DNA of 30,995 nucleotides from Clostridium sp. UBA6758 (GTDB taxonomy: Bacteria; Bacillota; Clostridia; Clostridiales; Clostridiaceae), in contig DKGY01000071.1 of NCBI GenBank assembly GCA_002453475.1, forward strand, positions 158,444-189,438. The letters run 5' to 3'. Position numbers and translations under genes: made by a program. Positions 25,801 through 30,995 of the stretch are shown here, in pieces; position 1 is the first letter of the stretch, and each line of letters starts with the position of its first letter. The notes beneath the pieces are model-generated. The model did not search any database. It worked only from the letters and a program-made list of their open reading frames with translations, and had not been told where the DNA came from.

Positions 25801-26212
25801 ATTCCTTCTCAATACCTCTAACTTCTTTATCAAAGGTACTTTTATATGTTTCAAGAAGCTCTTCCTCTCCAGACTTAGGAATATTTATACCTCTTCCCCT
25901 TATGCCTTCCTTATTTAATTTTATAAGTACAGCTCCTACATGCTTACACATATGATATTCACTAAAAGCTTCACAACTACAGTTGGGATATAATTTTAAA
26001 TTTTTATTATTTATAAGCACACTAGTTTTATAATTATTTACATCATAGGCTGATTGCACTATGGCTGTAACTGATAATATATTTATAGAGTTTTCATTGA
26101 CCCTTATACTTCTAACTTTATTTCTAAGGTACATATCCATGGCTCTATTATAAATAACATTTCCACATATATCCTTTATCTCTCTCAACTCTAAATCAAA
26201 ATTCATTCTCAT
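22883..26212 (-). CDS. SWIM-zinc-finger SNF2-family DNA/RNA helicase (ATPase)
   Basis: This 1109-residue Swi2/Snf2 translocase is related to bacterial HepA/RapA-like proteins that remodel protein-nucleic-acid complexes. A SWIM zinc finger is at Cys78-x-Cys80...Cys89-x-His91. A long SNF2-associated region (about 100-630) precedes the motor. Walker A is GDEMGLGKT with Lys675; motif II is IIDEAQ and motif III is MTGTPIENS. The helicase C lobe has LLFSQFTTIL, YLDGSVPSKDR, LKAGGTGLNL and the arginine-finger motif QAVDRAHRIGQ. All motifs are intact. AGGAG is 4 bases before ATG 26212 and 10 before ATG 26206; either could start. It appears monocistronic with its own terminator. In vivo role is not known. 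Confidence 0.95.
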   Translation of the reverse strand: MRMNFDLELREIKDICGNVIYNRAMDMYLRNKVRSIRVNENSINILSVTAIVQSAYDVNNYKTSVLINNKNLKLYPNCSCEAFSEYHMCKHVGAVLIKLNKEGIRGRGINIPKSGEEELLETYKSTFDKEVRGIEKESLNMDVTLVVEDEHYGNKKKSYYLELKIGTSRLYVVKNIRELMECMYRSGGTINFGKELQYNNTKYMFKDKDQEIMNIIKEVYDLNLEVMNRVYTNRSVFFSGKRVFLSEGQLKNILTIKNGKVINLEYKGEYHKDTTVSLGSIPTSFYMFMKGDNLNIDMNGEVPQVICEDTGLYYLNNTLYLLSEKEKGDFIPLHRAFTKSENNTISFERSSINDVANFILPKLKSISPIVIKDESVKELIKEEPLITEFYLDKEKDTVTCDVKFNYGEESFYYDLKNEKKNIKEENQKSLNEIEVGISKDTSEDILIRDLVKERKIIEKLFGLGFKNRDNNLYIEDEEDLVEFLTYGVEELAEAGDVYYSDSFKEIKILTPKSFNSSIRLNDLDLLEFNFNIEGISREELKETLTSIKQKKKYYKLKNGSIIPLQGSEIKDIYSVIDNFDISISKLASGSVEIPKYASLYIDDKINKGALSFITRNKGFKNLIDNIKDVNSNEYRVPEEQESVLRAYQVIGFKWFKTLAQCGFGGILGDEMGLGKTLQAITFINSEKQEGNLKNKALIVCPTSLVYNWVMEFEKFSKELKIVAISGSKGEREALLEDMEEYDVIITSYALIRRDLGYYEKMKFDICIIDEAQYIKNPTSLNAESVKSIQAKSKFAMTGTPIENSLTELWSIFDFIMSGYLKTHGKFNKNFELPIVKEKDDKALEELLKLIKPFILRRFKRDVALELPPKIEHKIVVDMTSEQKKLYYSYVDAYKEEMEQEIKEKGFNKSRMKILSLITRLRQICCDPASFIENYKGDSGKYNALYDILEEALENNHKVLLFSQFTTILGSIREKLNKKGVNTMYLDGSVPSKDRMNLVREFNEGEPSIFLISLKAGGTGLNLTSADMVIHFDPWWNPAVEEQAVDRAHRIGQKNTVEVIKLIAKGTIEEKIYNIQEKKKEIIEKVIDGEEHTELVLSSISEKELEELFS

Positions 26213-26525
26213 AATTCTCCTAATTAAAATTTCTTTCTTTTTCTATAAATTTACTCCACCTTTTATTATATACCCTTTTCCATCTTTATAGCGCATTTAT
26301 TTTAAAGTTATTCCTCTTTCATCTAAATCTTAACTATAAATTTACTTGCTCTTGTTTTCAAATATATAATTTTTTATGGACAAAATCCTTAAATTATCCA
26401 CTAATATATTAAAGTTTAACTAGGAAAATATATAACTATTTATATATGGAACTATTTAACTAGTTAACTAGTTGTTCTGTTCATGGGAGTTTGAAGGAAT
26501 TTTAACTTTAAATTATTACATTAAA
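26213..26525. promoter_or_regulatory. Upstream region of SNF2 gene with 16-bp palindrome
   Basis: AACTAGTTAACTAGTT at 26458-26473 is a perfect 16-bp palindrome made of two tandem copies of an 8-bp palindrome. It lies about 245 bases upstream of the helicase start and 100 bases after the lipoprotein stop. It may be a regulator site. The remaining AT-rich sequence shows no gene. Confidence 0.4.
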
Positions 26526-26564
26526 ATGGTGAGCATGCCCTTAATATAAGCACATGCTCACCAT
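26526..26564 (-). terminator. Terminator of the lipoprotein gene
   Basis: ATGGTGAGCATG and CATGCTCACCAT form a perfect 12-bp stem 11 bases after the stop, followed on the minus strand by TTTTAATG. Confidence 0.82.
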
Positions 26565-26575
26565 AAATATAAGAT

Positions 26576-27223
26576 TTAACTTAGACCTTTATTCAAGCCA
26601 AGATTCACTATATCATTTTCATCTACGTCTTCAGTATTTAACTCAATATATATATTCCATTCTGCCATGTCTGCAGTGCCTAGTTCAGGAATTTTTCTCT
26701 CAATAGCTACAGAAATTTCATCTCCCTCTTTAATTACCTTTTTTACATTATGCCTCACAGAACCACTAGATTCATCTAGAGTTATAATAATTAAAGCTTT
26801 TTTAGTAAAAAACTCATCATCATATTTACTTATGTCCAAATAATTATTTTCACTTACGCAGGATAGCATACTTACAGCAAGTCCTTTTACCTTTCCTTCA
26901 TGTTCCTTTAAACATTCCTTAGATTTACAAATAGTGATAATAGGATATTTTTTACTTGAATTATAATACGGAGATCTTTCATAACTTGCTTTAAACTCTA
27001 GTTCCCTTGCAGAATCACTAGGTTTTTTAATAATTCCCCCTTTATCTTTATCTTCTGGGTTTGCTGAAGTTTCATCATCATCTTGATTTTCTGGATTTAC
27101 TACTACAACAGTCTCCTCATCTTTTTCACTTTCACTTTCATTTATATTATCGCATCCTGAAAAAAGTAGAACCGTAGTGAAAACTAAAGTACCACATAAC
27201 AGTTTTAATTTATTCTTTTTCAT
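26576..27223 (-). CDS. Putative lipoprotein with PrcB-like C-terminal domain
   Basis: The 215-residue protein has a lipoprotein signal with lipobox LFSGC (Cys24). An acidic low-complexity linker follows (about 25-70, ESESEKDEETVV and NQDDDETSANPEDKDKG). The C-terminal 90 or so residues alternate beta-like strands (KKALIIITLDESSGSVRHNV, GDEISVAIERKIPE, AEWNIYIELN). This pattern is reminiscent of the PrcB_C domain of surface protease-stabilising proteins; that match is by eye and weak. It would be anchored to the outer face of the membrane. It sits alone between its terminator and a divergent DUF2975 gene. Confidence 0.7.
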   Translation of the reverse strand: MKKNKLKLLCGTLVFTTVLLFSGCDNINESESEKDEETVVVVNPENQDDDETSANPEDKDKGGIIKKPSDSARELEFKASYERSPYYNSSKKYPIITICKSKECLKEHEGKVKGLAVSMLSCVSENNYLDISKYDDEFFTKKALIIITLDESSGSVRHNVKKVIKEGDEISVAIERKIPELGTADMAEWNIYIELNTEDVDENDIVNLGLNKGLS

Positions 27224-27609
27224 ATATATACCTCCATATTTAATATAAAATATTATTTCCCGAATTATTCCTATAATGAACCATTATAATAATTTATTTT
27301 TCATTAACTTAAATATTATAATAATATAGTTTCAATTATATTTTAAACCTTAATATTTATATCATAAGAAATATCCTTTATTTATATACGCTAATTTATA
27401 TAAAAAGATTTAAACTTTATATTTACTAATCTAATACCAACTTTCTTAATTGAACATCCAATTATATATTTATATATTGTTTATCATTATTTTTATATTA
27501 TTAAAAAGTTTATTTTTAATGTTTATTATTATATTTTTATTGACAAACAATAAAAATAATATTAATATTAAACTATAATTAAAATAATAATAAAGTAGAG
27601 GTAATGAAA
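27224..27609. promoter_or_regulatory. AT-rich divergent spacer with promoter and dyad for the DUF2975 gene
   Basis: Most of this stretch is featureless AT-rich DNA. Near its right end, TATTTTTATTG (27532-27542) and CAATAAAAATA (27548-27558) form perfect 11-bp arms around ACAAA. The dyad centre overlaps the -35 TTGACA (27540-27545), with TAATAT at 27563-27568 17 bases on. A repressor bound here would block the promoter. AGAGG at 27597-27601 is the ribosome binding site. Confidence 0.5.
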
Positions 27610-28074
27610 ATGGAAAAAACTATTAATGCAAAAATATTAAATATACTGGTAACTCTAGGAATTATTCTTACACTTTTAGGGCTTATCGCCACCCCTTTAA
27701 TAACAACTGCTTTTTTTAAAAGTGCTCTATTACAACCAAATAGTCCATTGATAATAGTTATTGTAGCTTGTATATATTTATGTTCAGTTCCTTATGTTAT
27801 AGCTTTAATAAAACTTAGGAAAATTTGTAATTTAATTGCAGAAAATGATCTTTTCTCTATAGATGCTACTAAATCATTAAGAATAATTTCTATATGTGCT
27901 TTCAGCGAAATAATTCTATTTGATGGATGTGCAATCTATCTTCTATGTATTTATGATGTGTTCCTATATGCTTTATCAATTATGCCAATAATTTTAGTCA
28001 CATTTATATCTTTGGTAATAGGATTCATAGCTTTAAGTTCTGCACAGTTTTTAGAACAAACTTCAAATAATTAA
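27610..28074 (+). CDS. DUF2975-family membrane protein, no adjacent HTH partner
   Basis: A 154-residue protein with four hydrophobic segments in the DUF2975 layout: a first span TLGIILTLLGLIATPLI, a linker LIKLRKICNLIAENDLFS and two C-terminal spans. ATG 27610 is chosen over 27604 because AGAGG is then 8 bases upstream. In many Firmicutes such a gene is followed by a small YozG-like XRE regulator, which may be held at the membrane. Here no HTH gene follows; the next 130 bases contain no supported ORF and end in a terminator. The partner may be lost or lie elsewhere. Function is unknown. Confidence 0.72.
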   Translation: MEKTINAKILNILVTLGIILTLLGLIATPLITTAFFKSALLQPNSPLIIVIVACIYLCSVPYVIALIKLRKICNLIAENDLFSIDATKSLRIISICAFSEIILFDGCAIYLLCIYDVFLYALSIMPIILVTFISLVIGFIALSSAQFLEQTSNN

Positions 28075-28209
28075 ATTCAATATTCCTATATCAATATGTT
28101 TACTATGACCGTATCTATATTATCTATGTGGATATTTAGATCTATCATGTTTATAACCCATCTTTTAATGGTAAATGGAGAAATAAACAATTGTTATAAT
28201 AAAAAATTA

Positions 28210-28243
28210 AGGCTGAGTCAAAATTACTTTCTTGACTCAGCCT
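28210..28243. terminator. Bidirectional terminator, DUF2975 gene / ybjQ-like gene
   Basis: AGGCTGAGTCAA and TTGACTCAGCCT form a perfect 12-bp stem around AATTACTTTC, lying between convergent genes. Confidence 0.9.
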
Positions 28244-28251
28244 ATTTTGCA

Positions 28252-28569
28252 TTATTCTTCTTTAAATTTTACTGCGGTTCCATAACATATAACTTCAGAT
28301 GTACCGTTCATTATTGAACTTGTTGCATATCTTATATTCACTATAGCATCAGCACCCATAGCCTCTCCTTCGTCAGCCATACGCTTTGTAGATATTGCTC
28401 TAGCTTCATTCATCATTTCTGTATATCCTTTTATCTCTCCACCTACAACGGTTTTAAGCCCACTAAGAATATCCTTACCTATATTTTTTGACCATACTAC
28501 TGACCCTTTAACCATTCCTAACATTTCTAATTTTTTTCCTTCGATGTAATTAGTATTTACTAATATCAT
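28252..28569 (-). CDS. YbjQ/UPF0145 family protein
   Basis: This 105-residue soluble protein matches the YbjQ (putative heavy-metal-binding) family. Its conserved features are the strand MLGMVKGSVVWSKNIGKD, the helix YTEMMNEARAISTKRMADEG, and MGADAIVNIRYATSSI. Members form small beta-rich oligomers; their function is unsettled despite the metal-binding label. The gene overlaps the end of the upstream membrane-protein gene by 20 bases, so the two are coupled and probably act together. Confidence 0.9.
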   Translation of the reverse strand: MILVNTNYIEGKKLEMLGMVKGSVVWSKNIGKDILSGLKTVVGGEIKGYTEMMNEARAISTKRMADEGEAMGADAIVNIRYATSSIMNGTSEVICYGTAVKFKEE

Positions 28570-28774
28570 TTTCGTCTCCCCCTTTTATTTCCTTTAATCT
28601 TTCTATCATATTATAAATAATTGCTCCTCCTAAGCCTATGGCAATTAAAAGCAATATTATTGGCAATATTCTTATTCCACCTGCTAAAGTAACAAATATG
28701 ATACTTCCAAAATAGAAAACTGCAAATAGGAGCATCAATACTGTTATTACTATGGTAAGTATAATTTTTCCCAT
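28550..28774 (-). CDS. Small membrane protein paired with YbjQ
   Basis: A 74-residue protein with two hydrophobic spans (IILTIVITVLMLLFAVFYF and ILPIILLLIAIGLGGAIIY). Its charged tail (RLKEIKGGDENDISKY) is, as I recall, conserved in clostridial partners of YbjQ. GGGAGATG is just upstream of the ATG. Its overlap with the YbjQ gene suggests a membrane docking partner, an inference from gene order only. Confidence 0.8.
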   Translation of the reverse strand: MGKIILTIVITVLMLLFAVFYFGSIIFVTLAGGIRILPIILLLIAIGLGGAIIYNMIERLKEIKGGDENDISKY

Positions 28775-28951
28775 ACTCTTATCATCTCCCTAAAAATATA
28801 CTATAAATATTAATTATTCCATTTTACTAGACTAATATTATCATACTGTAACTACTAATACAATATGGGTAAAAATAGCTATTGATTCATTATGATTATA
28901 TTTTATTTTTAGTCAATCAAGCTTATCTATATTTAATATTTATCCTTTCTT

Positions 28952-28994
28952 TGTATACCTGTATACATATTTATTTTTCATAATAGTGTATAAT
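28952..28994 (+). promoter_or_regulatory. Promoter and GntR-like operator of the pyroglutamate operon
   Basis: TGTATAC and GTATACA around CT form a 16-bp dyad at 28952-28967 resembling GntR-family operators. TATAAT at 28989-28994 is the likely -10, so the dyad covers the -35 region. No regulator gene is adjacent within the window. Confidence 0.5.
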
Positions 28995-29033
28995 TTTAAA
29001 AAATTATATAATTTCATGGGAGGAAGGATAATA

Positions 29034-29708
29034 ATGATCAAATTAATCGGTATTATAATTGTTATCATTGGTTTCACGTTAAAACTCGATACTATTGCTG
29101 TAGTTCTTTCTGCGGGAGTTTTAACAGGACTTGTTGCTAACTTAAGTATTAATGAAATATTAACTATTATAGGAAAAACTTTTGTATCTCAAAGAGCTAT
29201 TACATTATTCATATTAACTTTACCTGTAATTGGTATATGTGAAAGATATGGACTTAAAGAAAGAGCCGCAACTCTTATAAGTAATGCTAAGTCTCTTTCT
29301 GCTGGAAAACTTCTCAGTGTATATGCTTTAGTTAGGCAAGTTGCAGCTGCCCTTTCTATTAGAATGAGTGGACATCCTCAATTTGTTAGACCACTAGTTA
29401 ATCCTATGGCACAAGGTGCTGCAGCTAGTAACTTTGGGAAAATTGATAAGGAAGATGAAGATAAAATCAAAGCTGCTGCTGCTGCTATGGACAACTTTGG
29501 TAACTTCTTTGGGCAAAACCTATTCATGGCTAGTTCCGGAGTTCTTTTAATAACTAGTACGCTTCAAGAACAAGGATATATAGTAGATGCCCTTGATGTA
29601 GCTAAAGCTTCCATCCCAATAGCTGTGATACTGTTTATAATGGTAGTAGTACAAAATCATATGTTAGATAAATCATTAATTAAAAAATATTCTAAAAAAG
29701 ATAACTAA
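29034..29708 (+). CDS. DUF969 family membrane protein, putative 5-oxoproline transporter subunit
   Basis: ATG 29034 is chosen because GGGAGGAAGG lies just upstream, giving 224 residues; the frame is open from 28986 but without a ribosome binding site. The protein has about five to six hydrophobic spans, with conserved ERYGLKERAATLI, RMSGHPQFVRPLVNPMAQGA and MDNFGNFFGQNLFMASSG blocks of DUF969. DUF969 and DUF979 proteins occur together and have been assigned by genome context as a 5-oxoproline (pyroglutamate) uptake pair. The co-directional pyroglutamyl peptidase gene here supports this. Confidence 0.87.
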   Translation: MIKLIGIIIVIIGFTLKLDTIAVVLSAGVLTGLVANLSINEILTIIGKTFVSQRAITLFILTLPVIGICERYGLKERAATLISNAKSLSAGKLLSVYALVRQVAAALSIRMSGHPQFVRPLVNPMAQGAAASNFGKIDKEDEDKIKAAAAAMDNFGNFFGQNLFMASSGVLLITSTLQEQGYIVDALDVAKASIPIAVILFIMVVVQNHMLDKSLIKKYSKKDN

Positions 29709-29722
29709 AGGAGGAATCGTTT

Positions 29723-30652
29723 ATGGATATGGCAACACTATCAAATTTTTTATTGGAAATCTTTTATGCCTTAGTTGGCTTCCTGATGATTTCCCTAGCA
29801 GTTTATACATTTACAAATAAAGAGCACAAAGCTAGGATTGGAACTTCAATATTTTGGTCAATTCTAGGTATTATCTTCATAGCTGGGCCATATATTCCGG
29901 CCAATATAGTTGGTGCTTTAATTATAGTTTTAGGTTGTTTAACTGTCTCTAAGCAAGTTAAAATGCTACCTGCAAAGCCTCTTGATGGGGAATTTGCTAA
30001 AAAACAATCCGAAAAGCTTAAGAATAAAGTTTTCTTACCACCTCTAGTAATTGCAATTGTAGCTTTAGTGATAGCTCAATTTACTTCTATCAGTGGAACA
30101 GCTGCTATTGGTATCTCTGCTATTGTAGCTACTATAGTAACTTTAATGATCACAAAAGCTAGTCCAAAGTTTATTGTAGAAGATGGAGTTAGAATGCTTG
30201 ATTCCGTTGGAGCTGTAAGTATATTACCTCAGCTTCTAACAGCTCTAGGTTCTCTATTTACAGCTGCTGGAGTTGGAACTGTTATTTCTAATGGTATCTC
30301 AAGCTTTATACCTGAAGGAAATATATTAATCGGAGTAGCTGCTTACTGCATAGGTATGGCTATCTTCACAATGATTATGGGAAATGCCTTCGCTGCCTTT
30401 GCTGTTATTACTGCTGGTATTGGTATACCTTTTGTATTCGCACAAGGTGCTAATCCAGTAATAGCAGGAGCACTAGCTCTTACTGCTGGATATTGTGGAA
30501 CATTAATGTCACCAATGGGTGCTAACTTTAATATAATGCCTGCAGCTCTTTTAGAAATAGATGATAAAAATGCAATAATTAAACGTCAATTTCCTGTGGC
30601 TATGACATTACTAATAGTTCACATAGCTTTAATGTATTTCTTAGCATTTTAG
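29723..30652 (+). CDS. DUF979 family membrane protein, putative 5-oxoproline transporter subunit
   Basis: The 309-residue protein has about nine hydrophobic spans. Conserved blocks include ITAGIGIPFVFAQGANPV and GYCGTLMSPMGANFNIMPAALLEI. It starts 14 bases after the DUF969 stop with AAGGAGG at an ideal distance, so the two are co-translated at similar levels. Together they would form an inner-membrane permease; the transport assignment is by gene context and family naming, not shown here. The pcp gene follows after 68 bases. Confidence 0.87.
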   Translation: MDMATLSNFLLEIFYALVGFLMISLAVYTFTNKEHKARIGTSIFWSILGIIFIAGPYIPANIVGALIIVLGCLTVSKQVKMLPAKPLDGEFAKKQSEKLKNKVFLPPLVIAIVALVIAQFTSISGTAAIGISAIVATIVTLMITKASPKFIVEDGVRMLDSVGAVSILPQLLTALGSLFTAAGVGTVISNGISSFIPEGNILIGVAAYCIGMAIFTMIMGNAFAAFAVITAGIGIPFVFAQGANPVIAGALALTAGYCGTLMSPMGANFNIMPAALLEIDDKNAIIKRQFPVAMTLLIVHIALMYFLAF

Positions 30653-30675
30653 AATTTAGTACGAGGTTATAATTA

Positions 30676-30720
30676 AAGGAGGTGAACTTTAATGGAGCTA
30701 TAGCTTCATTAAAGATATAT
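30676..30720 (+). promoter_or_regulatory. Hairpin between Shine-Dalgarno and pcp start codon
   Basis: AAGGAGG (30676-30682) is followed by TGAA, then a 13-bp stem: CTTTAATGGAGCT (30687-30699) with AGCTTCATTAAAG (30702-30714), one G-U pair and an AT loop. ATATAT and the pcp ATG at 30721 follow. Linearly the spacing is 38 bases, too long to work. With the hairpin folded it is 10 bases. No other ribosome binding site precedes pcp. Confidence 0.7.
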
Positions 30721-30995
30721 ATGAAAATTTTAATAACTGGTTTTGATCCATTTGGTGGAGAACCTATAAATCCAGCTTTAGAAGCAGTTAAATTACTTCC
30801 AGATGATATTTCTGGAGCAGAAGTTATAAAAGTAGAAATTCCTACTGTGTTTAATAAATCTATAGTAGCTCTTGAAAAGTCTATTGAAGAGCATAAACCA
30901 GATGCAGTTATCTGTATCGGCCAAGCTGGTGGAAGATTTTCAGTAATGCCAGAGAGGGTTGCTATTAATACAGACGATGCAAGAATTAAAGACAA
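30721..30995 (+). CDS. pcp: Pyroglutamyl-peptidase I (3' end outside window)
   Basis: The first 91 codons are present and the gene runs off the right edge. The N-terminus [20 protein letters not shown] and the segment [18 protein letters not shown] are signatures of peptidase family C15. The latter contains the catalytic Glu region; the Cys and His lie beyond the window. The enzyme removes N-terminal pyroglutamate from peptides in the cytoplasm. Its place after DUF969/DUF979 suggests a shared role in handling 5-oxoproline. Its translation start is unusual: see the hairpin at 30687-30714. Confidence 0.96.
   Translation, partial: MKILITGFDPFGGEPINPALEAVKLLPDDISGAEVIKVEIPTVFNKSIVALEKSIEEHKPDAVICIGQAGGRFSVMPERVAINTDDARIKD

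Noticed and set aside
28096..28317. 73-codon ORF after the DUF2975 gene, considered as the missing HTH partner
   Set aside because: The translation has no helix-turn-helix and no ribosome binding site, and it runs through the terminator and into the antisense of the YbjQ gene.
30692..30703. Three-codon ORF (MEL) after the AAGGAGG upstream of pcp as a functional leader peptide
   Set aside because: Too short to support as a gene; kept only as part of the hairpin observation.
30600..30995. 131-codon minus-strand ORF at the right edge
   Set aside because: It is antisense to pcp, whose first 91 residues match the family exactly.
1..30995. CRISPR arrays, tRNA/rRNA genes, insertion sequences, prophage or toxin-antitoxin pairs
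   Set aside because: Read through on both strands, I found no spaced direct repeats, cloverleaf-like stretches, transposase/integrase motifs or paired small genes of those types.

Overview
The window is low-GC, densely packed Firmicute DNA with strong AAGGAGG-type ribosome binding sites, T-box control of an aminoacyl-tRNA synthetase and clostridial protein families. It most likely comes from a Clostridium sensu stricto species. I see no rRNA, tRNA, CRISPR array, insertion sequence or phage gene, so this looks like ordinary chromosome.

Layout. 1-1302 (-): NlpC/P60 cell-wall peptidase, cut by the window edge. 1512-3955 (+): thrS with a threonine T-box leader and an unexplained double-hairpin element. 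3991-5531 (-): an RRNPP-type (HTH plus TPR) regulator overlapping a 43-residue secreted pro-peptide gene that is easily missed. 5886-7559 (+): a divergent thermolysin-like (M4) secreted protease. 7629-8570 (-): a membrane-anchored C39-like peptidase. 8675-12638 (-): an EamA transporter and an SsuABC/ThiXYZ-type ABC importer. 12815-14587 (+): oligoendopeptidase F, probably starting at TTG. 14684-18783 (-): an APC amino-acid permease, a TDT (TehA/SLAC1-like) channel paired with a C_GCxxG_C_C cysteine-rich protein, and uracil-DNA glycosylase. 18938-21061: a 38-residue ORF (-), a Pro-rich/Trp-rich DUF3298-type protein (+) and a GreA-family factor (+). 21182-26212 (-): a MATE pump with two related dyads in its leader, and a SWIM-SNF2 helicase. 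26576-28774: a lipoprotein (-), a solitary DUF2975 membrane protein (+) and a YbjQ/small-membrane-protein pair (-). 29034-30995 (+): DUF969, DUF979 and pcp, a pyroglutamate uptake and release operon, cut by the window edge.

The most interesting unit is 3991-7559. It has the architecture of the Bacillus NprR-NprX-NprA system: a TPR regulator, a translationally coupled exported peptide and an adjacent neutral protease. The pro-peptide contains EHPPLLG, which lines up with the Bacillus NprX core SKPDIVG at Pro, the two hydrophobic residues and Gly. That makes it a candidate clostridial peptide quorum-sensing switch for protease production. With pepF (12815), pcp (30721) and peptide or amino-acid transport genes nearby, the region leans towards protein and peptide scavenging. 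A second notable feature is a 13-bp hairpin placed exactly between a strong Shine-Dalgarno and the pcp start codon; folding it would bring the two into range.
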